A DNA stretch of 64,000 bases from Patagioenas fasciata (Eukaryota; Chordata; Aves; Columbiformes; Columbidae), in assembly GCF_037038585.1 (NCBI RefSeq), contig NC_092520.1, positions 119,643,001 through 119,707,000 of the forward strand. Reading direction: 5' to 3'. The notes beneath the pieces were generated by a model that did no database searches, was not told where the DNA came from, and saw only the letters and a list, made by a program, of their open reading frames with translations. Below are positions 1 to 12,757 of the stretch, piece by piece. A program made the translations under genes and the position numbers. Position 1 is the stretch's first letter. The number at the start of each line of letters is the position of its first letter.

Positions 1-3000
1 TTTGGCAGAGAGAAATACAGGTAGACAGGAAAGGATCCTTGCCAACATATTAGACATTTAAAATGTATATCTTTTTCATTTTGTTCTGAGATGAACCTAA
101 GAGACTCTTACTTTTTTTTTTTTTAATTATTAGTATTTAACTAGGCAAAGAAGGGAACAGGAAGAAAGAAAAATGCAGGCATATTCTCAGCTATGCAAAA
201 CAGTCATTAGCTGAGGTGTTAAGACATTAATATGTTATATGGAACACTAATGGAACACAAAAGTTGAGACCTAGCATCATCTAGCTGAATGAATGGGCTT
301 ATACTTTGGTCTTTGTCATTCTACATTATAAAACACTTACAGAAAATTCCGAAGTAACTAAGTCTCAAGTTCTCACATAAGGTTGTGTAAACTTTCATTT
401 AAAATTATTTTTGTTCCTTTGTCACTTGGTTCCTACTATCAAAACAAGCAATATTTTTTTTTTGAAAATCTGTTTATCACTATAGATGTGAAAGTTAATA
501 ACTGTGATACTGTGTTTCTTAAAAAAAACCACAACAACAAGTTAAAGGATGGTTGTCCAAATTTTCATTTCACCGTCTTTGTTTGTACTAGCGGGATAAT
601 CAGATTCATAATGACTGGCTTTGTGTATAGAAAAAATGAAGAAAATGTGAATGTCTAATTAATGGATCTCAAGACTAAAAATTTCATTTTATTTGTGTTT
701 AGATAAAGTTGACTGGTCCATTTTAATATTCAGACTTGACAGCATTAAAATTTATAGCTTGCAGATTCTTACCTTAGTTGGATGTCAAAAGTGGAAGCTG
801 TAGATCAATATTTTAAGAAGGTAATTAGAATATGAATATATGTGAGCTAGCATTACAAATAATTCTGTGAAACAAACTATTTTATGAATTGAAGTAAAGA
901 ACACACATAAGGAAAATACTTTCCTAGAAGAATACCTAAGCATTTTCAAGAATTGCTAAGTATCTACGTACATAAATTATGATCCTTGCTTACCTGGAAA
1001 CATAAACGCAACACATTATCTGCAGTCTTAAGAACAAAACCTAAATATTTTCAGTTATTTTAAGATGGAAATGTTTTATGGTGCAAAATATTCATGTGTT
1101 TAAACATTTTGAACAGAGTGATGCTTTTCAGCAGCCTTCAGCACCAGCATTGTGGAGAAGAACTCTTCCTTACTAAAAAATTCTGAAATTACAATAATTA
1201 GATTAGTTTAGTATTTGAAGCATCTTACCCTGAAAATACCTTTTCAGTGCAACATTGTAATTCATCAAATTCTTCTTTGCTCTAGACAAAGATAAGTCTG
1301 GTATAACCTCACCATCAAAAATGTCAGTACTATATGGAATTCACATACAGAGGTTGATAAACTGAAATCTCTGCAAAGAGCTCAGATCATAGCAAATATC
1401 TTATGCTGCAGAGGATGCTGCAGAAAGATAATTGCATACAAGAAACAGTGGAATGTGTTTCTAGGGACGCTTAGCTCATCATAGGTTGATTGCTTTTACT
1501 GTTTCTGTCTTGGTGAAATTCTGTTTGTGTTAAACTAAAAGCATTGGAACCGCACAAAGACAAAACAGTCTTCGGAGTATCTTCCAGCTGCTTGTTTCAC
1601 ATAATTTGTCCTGAACGCAAAGATCATGAACTGCCCCAAAACAAGAAGAGGAGATTGAAACTTGCATGATGAGCTGTAATTCCCAGACTTTTCCCTTCTC
1701 TTTAAGCATTTGAGAGTAAAGATCCAGATCCCCAATTAAACATATGTTTATATGAGTGTTTATTGTACTTCATTGCATAAACATGCCTAACAATCATGAT
1801 AGGAAAATCAATAATTTTTTTTGCCAATATGTAAAAAATGTACTGTGGCAAAACATTTTGAGTTTGAGATATACTTTATGACAAACTCCATGAGCTCTGA
1901 CTGTGTGCAAAAGACTATCTTGCCAGCAGGAAATTTAATATAAATAGATATATCTGGGATTTGCAAAAAACACCCACAAAATGTTCTATGCATATACAAT
2001 TAATAAAACAGCAGCTTATTTATTAAGTCTCACACATTTTAATTCTTGAATGACAAGGGTTTTTTTCATGTTGAATATCCATCCTTCTTGGAAGAATAAA
2101 TGTAGTGAATCATGCAGTGATGCTCAGCCATTCTATTGATGCTTTCATAGTTTCCCTCCTTTTCCAACAGGCTAAAGTAACAATGTCATTCCTTGACAGG
2201 CAGACTTATTCATTTTTAAGGCCTGCACTTTCCTAATATTGTCATTTAAATAGGCATGAATTTCTGCCCTTCGAATGTTAGGTGACATGATTTTATTACC
2301 AGTATGCTATTTAGTTTAATTGACATGTTTTATCACCTGCACATGCTGGAGCCATCTGTTTATATTTTTTCTTTTATTACCAGAACCAAAAATACAGCCA
2401 TAGTAACCCCCCATTTTAGCTGACTTTAAATACTATTTCCTCAATATAGTGTGGCAAACATTTTCCATGAACCACCTGGCTGGCAAGGTAACTTAGTCTT
2501 TCACAGATCTTTGTTAGAAACTGGAAAAATTTTGACTCAATATTTATTGACTCTAAAACTATCAAAGGCTTTTCATTTGCAATACTGAGTATTCTGTATA
2601 TATCTTATATTCTTAGTGACAGTTTTATTTTTAGGTCTTCCTTATTATCTGCCCTACGAGAGTTTTTTATGTCGTGCATTTAAGTGCTTGACAAAAATGC
2701 GACTGGGCCGTAACTGTCTGCAAAGACAGGACAGTAATCAATAATTTGGGAAGTTACAAATAAGCTTTTTTCTATTAATGCATATTCTCTGCAGTTTTCA
2801 CAGAAGACATCTTTACCACATACAGTTCTTAGCAAAGAGTGTGATGTTAAAGCCCCTGGTGTTGAGCAGCCATGAATCCCTAAAATAAAGACAGGAATTG
2901 CTGTTTCATTCTCATTTTGCACAAATAGACAAAATCGGTGCTATGAGCTGATACCTTCTACTGCGTTGCACAAGTATCAGATGAACTTGTCTAAGTTACT

Positions 3001-4879
3001 CTTCTTGCACAATGGAGATGTGCGATTACTTGTACAAGTGTTATCTTTGGGAAGCAGAAGTAGCTGAGAGGGCTTCACTCTGCTGTTTTTTATGAGTTTC
3101 CTGCCATCCCAGGAGGAGACGCTCACTGACAGAGAAGGACTAATGCACCTCCTCTTTGGTCTCCTCTCCATATGTCCAGGGTCCAGCTGGTAACGCTAAA
3201 TTGTATTTTCTATTTGTATTTCAGAAGGTCCAAAACTTACCTCATCTCTTTGACTAGTGGAATGCCATGCTCATGAGAAGCTTTTGTTTTAAATAGGTGA
3301 ATAGGATAAAGGTCTTGATTCAACTGGTTCTTTGGTAGTTTTGAGTCTTGGAAAAGAGGATGTGATAGCAAGGTGTGAAAATGTCAACTCTTTGGTTGTG
3401 ATTTTACTTAAAAAGGATGCAGTCTATGTATCAAAGAAAATGTGAAAGTAAAATATTCAAGGGTCTTCATTCCACTTTTGTACAAAGAAACCTTGAAGCA
3501 ACAAGGTTTGGGAAGTGTCAAGTAGACCTCTGTCAAGTAAGCAACAGAACTGAGATGTGCAAACATCACGACCAGTCTCTTTTAGCAAAAAAAGGACTGC
3601 ATACCTCAATATAAATGTAAGGATTGTTATGAGAAAATGAGTAATATTTAGTGAAATTTAGCTTAGTAGTAATTGGTGTATATAATTCTTGTCTAGTTTT
3701 AGTTATTTAAAGTAAAAGGTGACCTTTCTTTCTTTTTGAGTGTTTCATCTGGCTTACATTTTCAGGATATTGTTGTAGAGAACTGAGAGGGAGAATAAGA
3801 AATACACTGTCCTGCAGAATTGTATTTTTTGAGTCTGAATTAGTTAATTAGTTTCTACTATCATTAATTGTTGATAGATGAGGTTTTCTCAGAAAGGTGA
3901 ATGATTTATAACAGTAATACAATCCCATCCAATTTTTAAATGCTTAGAATATTGATTCAAGATTAAAAACAGTGTGAAAGATGAAAATATATACCTTTCT
4001 GGTTTTATTCTTTTTATATTTGTAACATATCTTATGTACTTTCACAGTTTATGGTATAAACAAACATTTTCTTCACAAGGTTTGATTTCAATTAGAATAT
4101 TTATGTAAACAAATGTGCCAACATCTGTAGATGCTAGAATAGTTCTTTATGCATCGGCTTACATCCTATATATATATATATGTATATATATAAATATGTA
4201 ATACACATAACACCCTAAATAGACTCAAGTTTAAAGGCTATTTCCTTTCTGTATCAAGTCTTTGAAGATACTCTCTTTTTTTCCCAGGTACAATCATTAT
4301 TTCTTAGAGTTGCATTTTTCTGTTTTAAAACTGGGAGACAGAGAGTCTTATGATGAGTGTGATTCTGTGATTCTGTGTAAGGAGGATTTGGCTTTGCTCT
4401 GTTAAGCTACATTACTCATTTTGTCTAAACCCTGTCAATCAAACAGCAATGTGGGGTGGTTCAGTACCAAACTTTCCAACAAAATTAGCAAGTTTTCTAG
4501 AAACTAATCCAACAGAGTTTTATCCTGGTAAGATTTTTGAAATAAAGAGTATGAGAAATCAAATATATTCTCCTGATAAAACATTATTATTCTCCTGCTA
4601 ATATTGATAAAGGTGCCGTTTACATAATCTGAAGAGGGGATAATTAAGGAAACGAGGATTCATGAGCTTTAATGTGTGAGGTTTTATTTGCTTTGTTTTG
4701 TTTTACTCTTTTTCTCTCTGTTGAGGGACAGCAGTTCTTACAACCATGAAAAAATCTGCATCCCAATAAATTAAATCAATATGGCAGGATTTTTGTACAG
4801 TATGTGTCACAGCAAACTATACCAGAGTTGGCAAAGTATCCTAGCTTGGAGTGCTTCTGATGCTATTGTAAATGCTTAT
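1..4879. other. OCA2 intron sequence, nothing else recognised
   Basis: This AT-rich sequence is inferred to belong to the intron upstream of the exon at 9586. The preceding OCA2 exon was looked for and not found. It holds a short TA-rich microsatellite at 4167-4196, a T-run near 112-123, and a pair of GATTCTGT units at 4361-4376 resembling a CR1 3' tail but with no CR1 body upstream. The short open frames (for example 383-658 and 3417-3614) resemble no protein I know and have no exon context. Confidence 0.6.
4167..4196. repeat. (TA)n-rich microsatellite
   Basis: This is an alternating TA run interrupted by single G and A changes, about 30 bases long and intronic. Confidence 0.85.
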
Positions 4880-4884
4880 GACTT

Positions 4885-5318
4885 GAATCAGAAAGAGTTG
4901 CGGAACTTACGAGGACAGGCTGAGAGAGTTGGAATTGTTCAGCCTGGAGAAGAGAAGGCTTCGGTGCGACCTTACTGCAGTCTTTCAGTACTTAAAAAGA
5001 GGCCTATAAGAAAGATGGGGACAAACCTTTTAGCAGGACCTGTTACAATAGGACAAGGGGCAATGGTTTAAACTAAAAGAAAGAAAATTCAGGCAAGACA
5101 TGAGGAAGAAATTTTTTTACAATGAGGTTGGTGAAACACTGGCCCAAGCTGCCCAGAGAGGTGGTGGATGCCCCATCCCTGGAGACATTCCAGGCCAGGC
5201 TGGATGGGGCTCTGAGCAACCTGATCTAGTTGAAGATGTCCCTGCTCATTTCAGGCGGCTGGACTAGATGGCTTTTGAAGGTCCTTTATAGCTGAAACTA
5301 TTCTGTGATTCTATAACC
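4885..5318 (+). mobile_element. CR1 LINE 3' fragment, sense orientation
   Basis: A 5'-truncated CR1 copy. The region matches the end of CR1 ORF2 and its 3' UTR: GAGAGAGTTGGAATTGTTCA, CCTGGAGAAGAGAAGGCTT, the AAGCTGCCCAGAGAGGTGGT segment, CCATCCCTGGAGACATTCCA, and the GGCTGGACTAGATGGCTTTT segment. It ends in the octamer-type tail ATTCTGTGATTCTATAA. Several frame disruptions and an A/T-rich insertion-like stretch near 5070-5115 show it is an old, inactive copy. The ATG-initiated open frame at 4781-5071 runs partly through it in the wrong frame and is not a gene. Confidence 0.93.
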
Positions 5319-7288
5319 AACTCAGTTTTCCAAAAACATTGAAAACTACAGTGAAAAGTTTCCTTCTAACCTTTTTATATTTTGCATTTCTCTCTTTAGT
5401 TTTTTAGTACTCAGATTGACTATAACAGTAGATGAAACTGAGGTTTGGGATATTGGTAGAGCAAAAATGTTACCTAACACATATTTGCATAAACAAATGT
5501 GAAAATGTTAAAGGTGATTTTTGGGAAAACAGAGAACAGGTTCCTTTGTAACTGAGCCTGTGCATATTCCTTATTTATTTAAAATGTAAATGCTCAAACA
5601 AAGAGAAATGTCCATTGGCTTTAAGTGCTTTGCATCTTACTGGTGATTATGTTTCTTAATTCTTCAATTTTTTTGGAGCAGGGGAGCTCTTGGGATGGAA
5701 ATTAGAACAATCTTTTTGTATTGTGTCTAGTTTTAGACCGAAATAATTAGATGCCAGTGACTTTTGGAGACACTGTGCCATACAGTTGTCACAGGGGATA
5801 ATCCATAATGTTTGCCAGAAAAATAGTGTACATTATGGATCAACTAAATATTTCTCTCTGAAAAACTAGAAATTTAACTGAATGTTTTGCATTCGTCTTT
5901 CATCCTTGTATTCAAAACTGAAACTTATGGCAAACCATTCCTTGTTAGAAATACCATTTACTTACAAAGGGTATTTTCATGTTAAATCTAACTTCAAGCA
6001 TGTATCAGAAGTCTGTAGGACTTCTGTTCCCTTTACAACTTATAACTGTTATTCTTTGGTAGAGATGAATTCCTTTAAGTAGGGGAATATTCAATTTAAG
6101 TGTACAAAAATGTGTATTGATAGGACAGATTTCAATGTTTGTCCTCTGCCAGAAGAATCAACATTCATGGAAGCAGAGATTCCTGATCTAGCCCTACTAC
6201 CTCTTAATGTGCTTGGGAGCAGGACATCACTAGTGATAATTTTAACCCAGATGATTAATTATTACGAAGTAATTTCAGAAGAATTCACAGTATTTCTAAA
6301 AACAATGTTATGTCAAGAACAGAACAATAAAACCAATGCAGTTAAGTGCATATTTTGGCTCCTAAAACTTTGCTGGGTTTAAAAAAAATAAGAAATGAAG
6401 ATTCAAGCGCATTACACCATTGCACCTTCTCTTAATACGTTGCAATGTATCTTTGTGTTTAAAAGAAGACACAGTGAGTTGAAACCTTTGTGCAGCGACT
6501 TTCTTCTAGGCAGTTTCTGTGTCTTCAGTGAATAGATTTACATGACATGAGAGCTCCTGATGCTGAGCTCCTTCATTAAAAAGAGAAGCAAATTTTCTGA
6601 TGGAAGTATTATGCATATAGAACTGCAAATACCTAGGAGAGTATTACCTCATGGACTTTCTGCCCGGGATCTCTGTTTTGCTTCCCTCTTCTCCTGTCCT
6701 TCACAGCACTGTAGTTAGGGAGGGGGCTTCCGGAGGGCTATAGAAGCTCTGCTTTCTGCATGGTTCTCACCCGTGGGGTGTGAAAATGGCATTCATTGCT
6801 CTGCACTTTGGAGCTGGCTGGCACCAGCTTTAGGACTGACCTCAACAGCAAGAAAAAAGAATTACAGTTTTAATCTTCTCTGCCTAACTACCTTCTCTAT
6901 GCTGTGCAGAGCATGCACCAGGAGTTGCCTAATTTAAAAAGCCTTTGCTAGTCTGCACAGTTCAGGATTGTGTCCTGCAACAATTGAGTTACTGTAGTGC
7001 ATCAGGATACTTGCAAATTAATCTGAGGAACTAAATAATTGCTTTGGGTTCTCTGATCAAAATTATATAGCAGGAAAAGATGGTTTATTTAGGTTGAGCA
7101 AGACAGCTTATCCTGCCATTTTAGTATTTGTATTAAAATTTTGTTTTACGGTTAAATATGACATTATTTTTCAATAAATACAACTGCAGTTCGAATTGCG
7201 TATCATGTTCTGGCAGTGATGATTTCAGAGAAGAAAAGTTTGTGAGAGAAATTAGACCTTTCATGACTTTCATGGAAAAAAAACAGAT
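5319..7288. other. OCA2 intron sequence, nothing recognised
   Basis: Between two CR1 copies the sequence is AT-rich with no recognised exon, RNA or repeat. Open frames at 5882-6082 and 6110-6382 show no similarity to a family I recognise and are probably chance frames. A slightly GC-richer patch at 6655-6850 has no assignable content. Confidence 0.5.
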
Positions 7289-8097
7289 AAGCAAGTTTGC
7301 TGATGACACCAAGCTGGGAGGAGTGGTTGACACACCAGAAGGCTGTGCTGCCATCCAGCGGGACCTGGACAGGCTGCAGAGTTGGGCGGGGAACGACCTA
7401 TTAGAGAGCAGTGTAGGGAAAAGAGACCTGGGGGTCCTGGTGGACAGCAGGATGACCATGAGCCAGCACTGTGCCCTTGTGGCCAGGAAGGCCAATGGCA
7501 TCCGGGGGTGTATTAGAAGGGGGGTGGTTAGTAGGTCGAGGGAGGTTCTCCTTCCCCTCTACTCTGCCCTGGTGAGACCACACCTGGAATATTGTGTCCA
7601 GTTCTGGGCCCCTCAGTTCAAGAAGGACAAGGAACTGCTGGAGAGAGTCCAGCACAGGACAATAAAGATGATTAAAGGACTGGAGCATTTCCCGTATGAG
7701 GAAAGGCTGAGGGAGCTGGGTCTCTTTAGCTTGGAGGAGACTGAGGGGTGACCTCATTCATGTTTATAAATATATAAAGGGTGAGTGTCAGGAGGATGGA
7801 GTCAGGCTCTTCTCAGTGACAACCAATGATAGGACAAGGGTTAATGGGTACAAACTGGAACACAGGAGGTTCCACTTAAATATGAGAAGAAACTTCTTCT
7901 CAGTGAGGGTGACAGAGCACTGGAACAGGCTGCCCAGGGGGGTTGTGGAGTCTCCTACTCTGGGGACATTCAAAACCTGCCTGGACACTTTCCTGTGTAA
8001 CCTCATCTAGGTGTTCCTGCTCCAGCAGGAGAATTGGATGAGATGATCTTTTGAGGTCCCTTCCAATCCCTAACGTTCTATGGTTCTATGATTCTAA
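7289..8097 (+). mobile_element. CR1 LINE with long ORF2 remnant and intact 3' tail
   Basis: This non-LTR retrotransposon copy is 5'-truncated at about 7289, just before the reverse-transcriptase catalytic block ([10 protein letters not shown], the A/Y-A-D-D box). The frame then runs through the RT thumb and C-terminal region ([23 protein letters not shown]) and stops at 7749-7751. The continuation ([14 protein letters not shown] to [10 protein letters not shown]) is in another frame and ends at the normal ORF2 stop near 8008-8010, so the copy carries a frameshift near 7735-7745. An in-frame deletion of roughly 35-40 codons lies near 7390-7400, between RLQSWAG and DLLESS. The 3' UTR ends in the CR1 tail GTTCTATGGTTCTATGATTC at 8074-8093. 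It is inactive, but less decayed than the other copies here. Confidence 0.95.
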
Positions 8098-9585
8098 GAT
8101 GTTGGGCATGCTGAACCTTTTTCAGGCCTTAAAATTGAAACAGACATTTTCAGGCAATTCAATAATAACTGTTTCAACATTAACTCATGCAGATTAATCA
8201 ATTAACAGAATTTAAGAGGGATGATTAACACCACTGACAGGAGGGATGAGAAAAGGGTTGTAAGTCTTCATAAAGCCTATATATTGCTCCATACTGAAAG
8301 AAAACCTACAGTCAGTAGAGGTGAGCGTCACTCAGCCATCAAAGAGCAAACATTTTTCAGGAAGAAGCTATTTCATCTCTGAAATCATACCCCTTGAGAT
8401 GGACCTGTGAAATACATTCAAATGGCAAACTGAAGGATTAAAAGTCTTTTGTTCACTCTATTCACCATTGAAAATCCTAGATTCTGAAAAAGCATTAATT
8501 TTAAGGCATATCACAGTTATTTCCACAAATCCTTTCCTGCTTGATCTCTTGCTGTTCCATGTTTGCTTATTCTTTCTGTCTCCCTTTGGTCCCACAAACC
8601 TCTGTACACATCAAAACCAGGATAATAACATTATCACCTCTCTCCTTTGCTAATGACTTTATCTCTACAGGTACTGATTGAACCTTTCTTTCAAACCAAG
8701 TGGCTACACAATTCAGTTGAACACAAACCAGTTTTTCCCAACTAAGGTGAAAGTTGTTTAGATTTGAAGGATGTTACTGACTAAGATCTGGTGCTACTAG
8801 AAAACCTGCCTGCTCTATTTTTGGGCTCTATACCAATTGCCTAATGAAGTCTATTACGTTTCCCTACAAGCCTCATTTGACATTTCAGGGGGTTTATTTT
8901 ATTTTATTTTATTTGCTAAAATGATTAAATGAAACTCATAAAACTTGCAAACATTTCCCAGTGAGCTAAATCTACATTCTCTGGTAAACAGAAAGTAAAA
9001 TAGCTCAGCACTGCTTATGAATTCAGAAGCCTGCCACATTGTTCTTCCTCAGTTTTTCCCTAACAGATCAGACACTTTCATTATAACTAGCCTTCAGGAT
9101 TTTATTAGTTATTGATACATGATCTACAGGCATCTTGATGGTGAAGGTCTGGGCATCTCTGACAGCTGCGTCCAGCAGGAAGAGGAGATATAGCTCTGTC
9201 CCTTAGATTTCAAGAAATGGAGCGGGAATTTATTTGTAGTCACTTGCAGATCCCTATTGGACCAGAAGGATCTAATGAGAGGCACTTATAACCTAACAAG
9301 ATCCTCAATTTTGTTAGCAGTGCCTGTGTCAGGCTTGGCATAACATTGCAGATACCTTCTCTGTGGCTTGTGGTACTAGCACAGTGAGGAAAAATGAGCA
9401 GAGATTGAGAATATGATGCAAAGATACCAAGTTAAAAAAAAAAAAAAGGACAGAGAAAAAAACCCCAAAACACCCACAAGTTATTCTTTGGACTTACTGG
9501 TGGTTTAATTTGTTTACCTGAATGAATTTTATTTATGTTGTGCTGGTGGTTGGATGTCTCCTGACTATCTCTTCTTAAACCACAG
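8098..9585. other. OCA2 intron sequence up to the exon at 9586
   Basis: No gene or dispersed element was recognised. It includes a short (TTTTA)n run at 8893-8914 and an A-run near 9434-9447. The last 40 bases before 9586 are pyrimidine-rich and serve as the acceptor region. Confidence 0.55.
8893..8914. repeat. (TTTTA)n microsatellite
   Basis: About four consecutive TTTTA units within the intron. Confidence 0.8.
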
Positions 9586-9679
9586 ATTCCTGTGCTTCTC
9601 AACCTGAGTAAAGATCCTGATGTTAACTTGCCTATGAAACCATTAATCTTCTCATTGGCCATGGGTGCATGCCTTGGAG
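9586..9679 (+). CDS. OCA2: OCA2 (P protein), third-from-last coding exon
   Basis: This is an internal coding exon of OCA2, the twelve-span melanosomal membrane protein of the ArsB/NhaD ion-transporter superfamily. OCA2 supports a chloride conductance that raises melanosome pH and so favours tyrosinase activity and melanin synthesis. The 94-bp exon reads [20 protein letters not shown] followed by [11 protein letters not shown], which I recognise as the segment just after the Asn-Ile-Pro-Phe-Thr-Ala-Thr-Met stretch of vertebrate OCA2. It starts after a pyrimidine-rich acceptor (CTTCTTAAACCACAG) and ends at a donor GAG|GTAAGA. It ends one base into a Gly codon (phase 1), completed by the exon at 23328. 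The reading frame is intact, and the substitutions relative to mammals are mostly in the short loop after LSKDP, as expected for a bird orthologue. The assignment rests on remembered family sequence and on perfect joining with the next two exons. Confidence 0.95.
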
Positions 9680-12231
9680 GTAAGAGTTTATCTGAGAAAG
9701 CTGACAAAAGGTAATAGCTATGCAATTATAGCATGTATAAACTGGCACAATAGGTTCAATGATTTTATTATGCAAAAGCATAGGGAGGGCCTGATCCAGC
9801 CTCTTTTGACTTCAAAGGACTCCCGAATAGGGATCCAAGCCACTGCCTGCTGCTACAATAGGATTCTTGCAGTCAGTGTTTGAAGGCTGCATCTGCATAA
9901 AGTATAGACGCACAAAGCAGCAGTCCAGATGGCGCTTGTAGGATTCTGATCTTTTGTGAGAGAAAACACAAAGATACATTTAGCTTTCAGAACAGGGACT
10001 CATCATTCTCTTTGAAGAGATGCAGAAAATGCATAATAATTGAGATCTGAAGGTTTGATCCAAAGTCTGCTGAAGTCACTGGGAGGCTTTCTGGCTGATT
10101 CACAGAAATGGTTTGAGTATCCATTTACTCACCTGTTTAGCATCCCTTACTCTAAGGAAAGTCTTTTTCATACCTTTGAGAAATGTACCTCTGGTAATGA
10201 AAGCTAATAACCATTCTCCTAGTACCTATCTTGGAGTTAACTGAGGTTTCTTGCATTGTCAGTGCATTAGCACAAAACAAGCAGGTGGTTCCATTACTTT
10301 TTTTTTTTTTTTAACTGAAAAGGTACCATGTATATATTGTAGGCCCAGGTTTTCCCCCCTATTTGTTATAACAATAACAGAGAATAGTCATTCATTAGTT
10401 TTTAAATTGAAATTTAAAGGTGATTATTTTTTTTTACATTTTGCAAGTGGTTTATGAAGGTGTTGCAACTTTTCCAAGCAGCAAATGTTCTAAGTGTAAT
10501 TAGAATGTGTAAGTTTTTAATGAGAAAGAAAGGTGTTTTGGTTTGTTTTTTTTTTTTTTTCTATGACTGAGAAATTTAATGCTAATTGCATTGTATTGGG
10601 CTGTGGCTTGATCCCTAAATATTTAGGTAGTCAGGTTAAATAAAGTTAAAATGGAAAAAACAGTATTCTGCGATGAGTCCATGCCTTCTCCCCCTCTATG
10701 CTCCTCCACGTAGTTTCCTTGACTTTACAGAGATTAAACCTAAAACTAGTTTTGCCCGTAATAGAAGTTCATTTATTTAGCTAACTGATTGCTAGTGCCA
10801 GTGACCTTGATACATAACAAAGATCATAATCATGTAATTTAGAGACTGAATTTTAAGAGCATGTTGCAAAGGCAGGACAATTTATATCAAACAACGGTTG
10901 TTCATTGGAGGAATATCTTTTTGTACTCATAATTACTCATCATTATATCGTGGCTTTGATCTGTTCCTCTTTAAAACCGGTGTTTTGAAAATCAGAATAT
11001 CTTTATATAGATGTTTGCCATAAAAACATACTCTTTCTTCACAATTTGCTACTCACCGAACATATTCTGATTTCATTAAACCTTCCGATGAACAAAACAA
11101 CAAAGAAGACAATAACAACAACAACAACAACAACAAAACCTCATAAGGAATATAAATTTGGCAAGTTTATGCTGACATATTCTGAGTGGGAGGTACTTCA
11201 CTAGCCTTTGAGCCTTTACAAATCTCAGCCAATTTTCCTAAAGTATCAGTTATAATCTTAACCCAAATTACTTTAATTTAATTTGTTGAAGGAGTTCTGG
11301 GATTATAACAGTGACTTCTGTGTGTATGCACTGTGAGACAAAAGTAAAAATATAAACAGTACCATGGGAATTATTTTAATTAAAGGCACTAAGGATCCAT
11401 AGGAAGTACCCAGGTACTCAGATGGGCTTCATATAAATATTCCGATAAAAAGTTAGATGATTATCATTTTTAGCAAAAACTTCAACTTTCCAGACTGTGC
11501 TCTATTACGATAAAGCTGAGCACATGCTGAGTTATAGTGGCAAATGTCTCATAGGAGTGTTGACCTGAAAATTAGTACACTTCTGACTTTCCCATGTCAA
11601 AACTAAAAGCTAACGGACAGCAGCTTATTTTCAAGGAAAGAAAAGTGTAGAAAAACTAATACTTTGAAGAGTTTCATAGCCCCCAAATGTGGGGGAAAAG
11701 GGATTTTTTTTTTTTTAAAGGAAGTATTAATGACCTTTAAAAATTATTTCCAAAAGAAAAGTCTTATCGGCACTGAAGTGGTGTGAAAGAATCCTCAAGG
11801 TAGGCTAATCCCACTGTGGAAGGGGTAGATGACAATTATATCATTACTGCCTGCTGCTTAAGGCAAAAGTTTGGACCTTATCACTACTTATGCAACCAAA
11901 GACATTTTGCAGAAGAGTCTGAAAAAAATAATACATTATAGCTACAAATTTCAGGGTTAATTGTTTACTAAATAATGCAGAGCTTCAATTCTTGTCATTT
12001 GGTAGCATTTCTGGGGTTCAGAGTAAACACTGATATATGCTTATGTGTCCATGAAGAGTGCGTCACCTTTTATGCGTCTTGGAAAATGCCATGAAACATT
12101 TTGTCCTGAAAATTCTCCAATGGATGCAATTACTTTTTTCTATTGTCAGAAAGTGCACAGGCAGCCATAAGTTTGGAAGATGATAAGATGATCGAAAGAC
12201 AGTAATTTTCCTTCACTGGAACTTTCCTTCA
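9680..12231. other. First part of the 13.6 kb OCA2 intron
   Basis: Non-coding AT-rich sequence after the donor at 9680. It holds long T-runs near 10299-10312 and 10546-10560 and an (AAC)n run at 11114-11137. No CR1 or LTR body was recognised. Confidence 0.55.
11114..11137. repeat. (AAC)n microsatellite
   Basis: About eight AAC units, with a single variant near the start. Confidence 0.85.
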
Positions 12232-12757
12232 CTTTCCTTCCTTCCTTCCTTCCTTCCTTCCTTCCTTCCTTCCTTCCTTCCTTCCTTCCTTCCTTCCTTC
12301 CTTCCTTCCTTCCTTCCTCCCTTCCTCCCTTCCTCCCTTCCTCCCTTCCTCCCTTCCTCCCTTCCTCCCTTCCTCCCTCCCTTCCTCCCTCCCTCCCTTC
12401 CTCCCTCCCTTCCTCCCTCCCTTCCTCCCTCCCTTCCTCCCTCCCTTCCTCCCTCCCTTCCTCCCTCCCTCCCTTCCTCCCTCCCTTCCTCCCTCCCTTC
12501 CTCCCTTCCTCCCTTCCTCCCTCCCTTCCTCCCTTCCTCCCTCCCTTCCTCCCTTCCTCCCTTCCTCCCTCCCTTCCTCCCTTCCTCCCTTCCTCCCTCC
12601 CTTCCTCCCTCCCTCCCTTCCTCCCTTCCTCCCTTCCTCCCTTCCTCCCTTCCTCCCTTCCTCCCTTCCTTCCTCCCTTCCTCCCTTCCTCCCTTCCTCC
12701 CTCCCTCCCTCCCTCCCTCCCTCCCTCCCTCCCTTCCTTCCTCCCTTCCTTCCTTTT
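12232..12757. repeat. Long polypyrimidine microsatellite, (TTCC)n and (CCCTTCCT)n
   Basis: About 525 bp of pure pyrimidine on the + strand (pure purine on the - strand). It begins with a uniform TTCC array (about 12234-12317), passes into mixed CCCT/TTCC units (about 12318-12700) that alternate in 8- and 12-base periods, then a CCCT-only block (about 12701-12735) and a short TTCC end. The gradation from TTCC to CCCT suggests stepwise T-to-C changes spread by slippage or unequal exchange. Two overlapping minus-strand open frames of about 190-200 codons consist of Gly/Arg/Lys/Glu repeats and result only from the repeat period. Confidence 0.98.

Noticed and set aside
4361..4376. Isolated CR1 tail octamers (GATTCTGT twice)
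   Set aside because: No CR1 body precedes them, so they may be chance or a remnant too short to call.
4781..5071. ATG-initiated 96-codon frame
   Set aside because: Its second half runs through a CR1 copy in a frame that is not the CR1 coding frame.
7401..7757. Minus-strand open frame of 118 codons
   Set aside because: It is the opposite strand of the CR1 reverse-transcriptase frame.
1..9585. The preceding OCA2 exon (segment ending Asn-Ile-Pro-Phe-Thr-Ala-Thr-Met)
   Set aside because: I searched by eye for the expected coding pattern and splice sites and did not find it; it probably lies upstream of the window.
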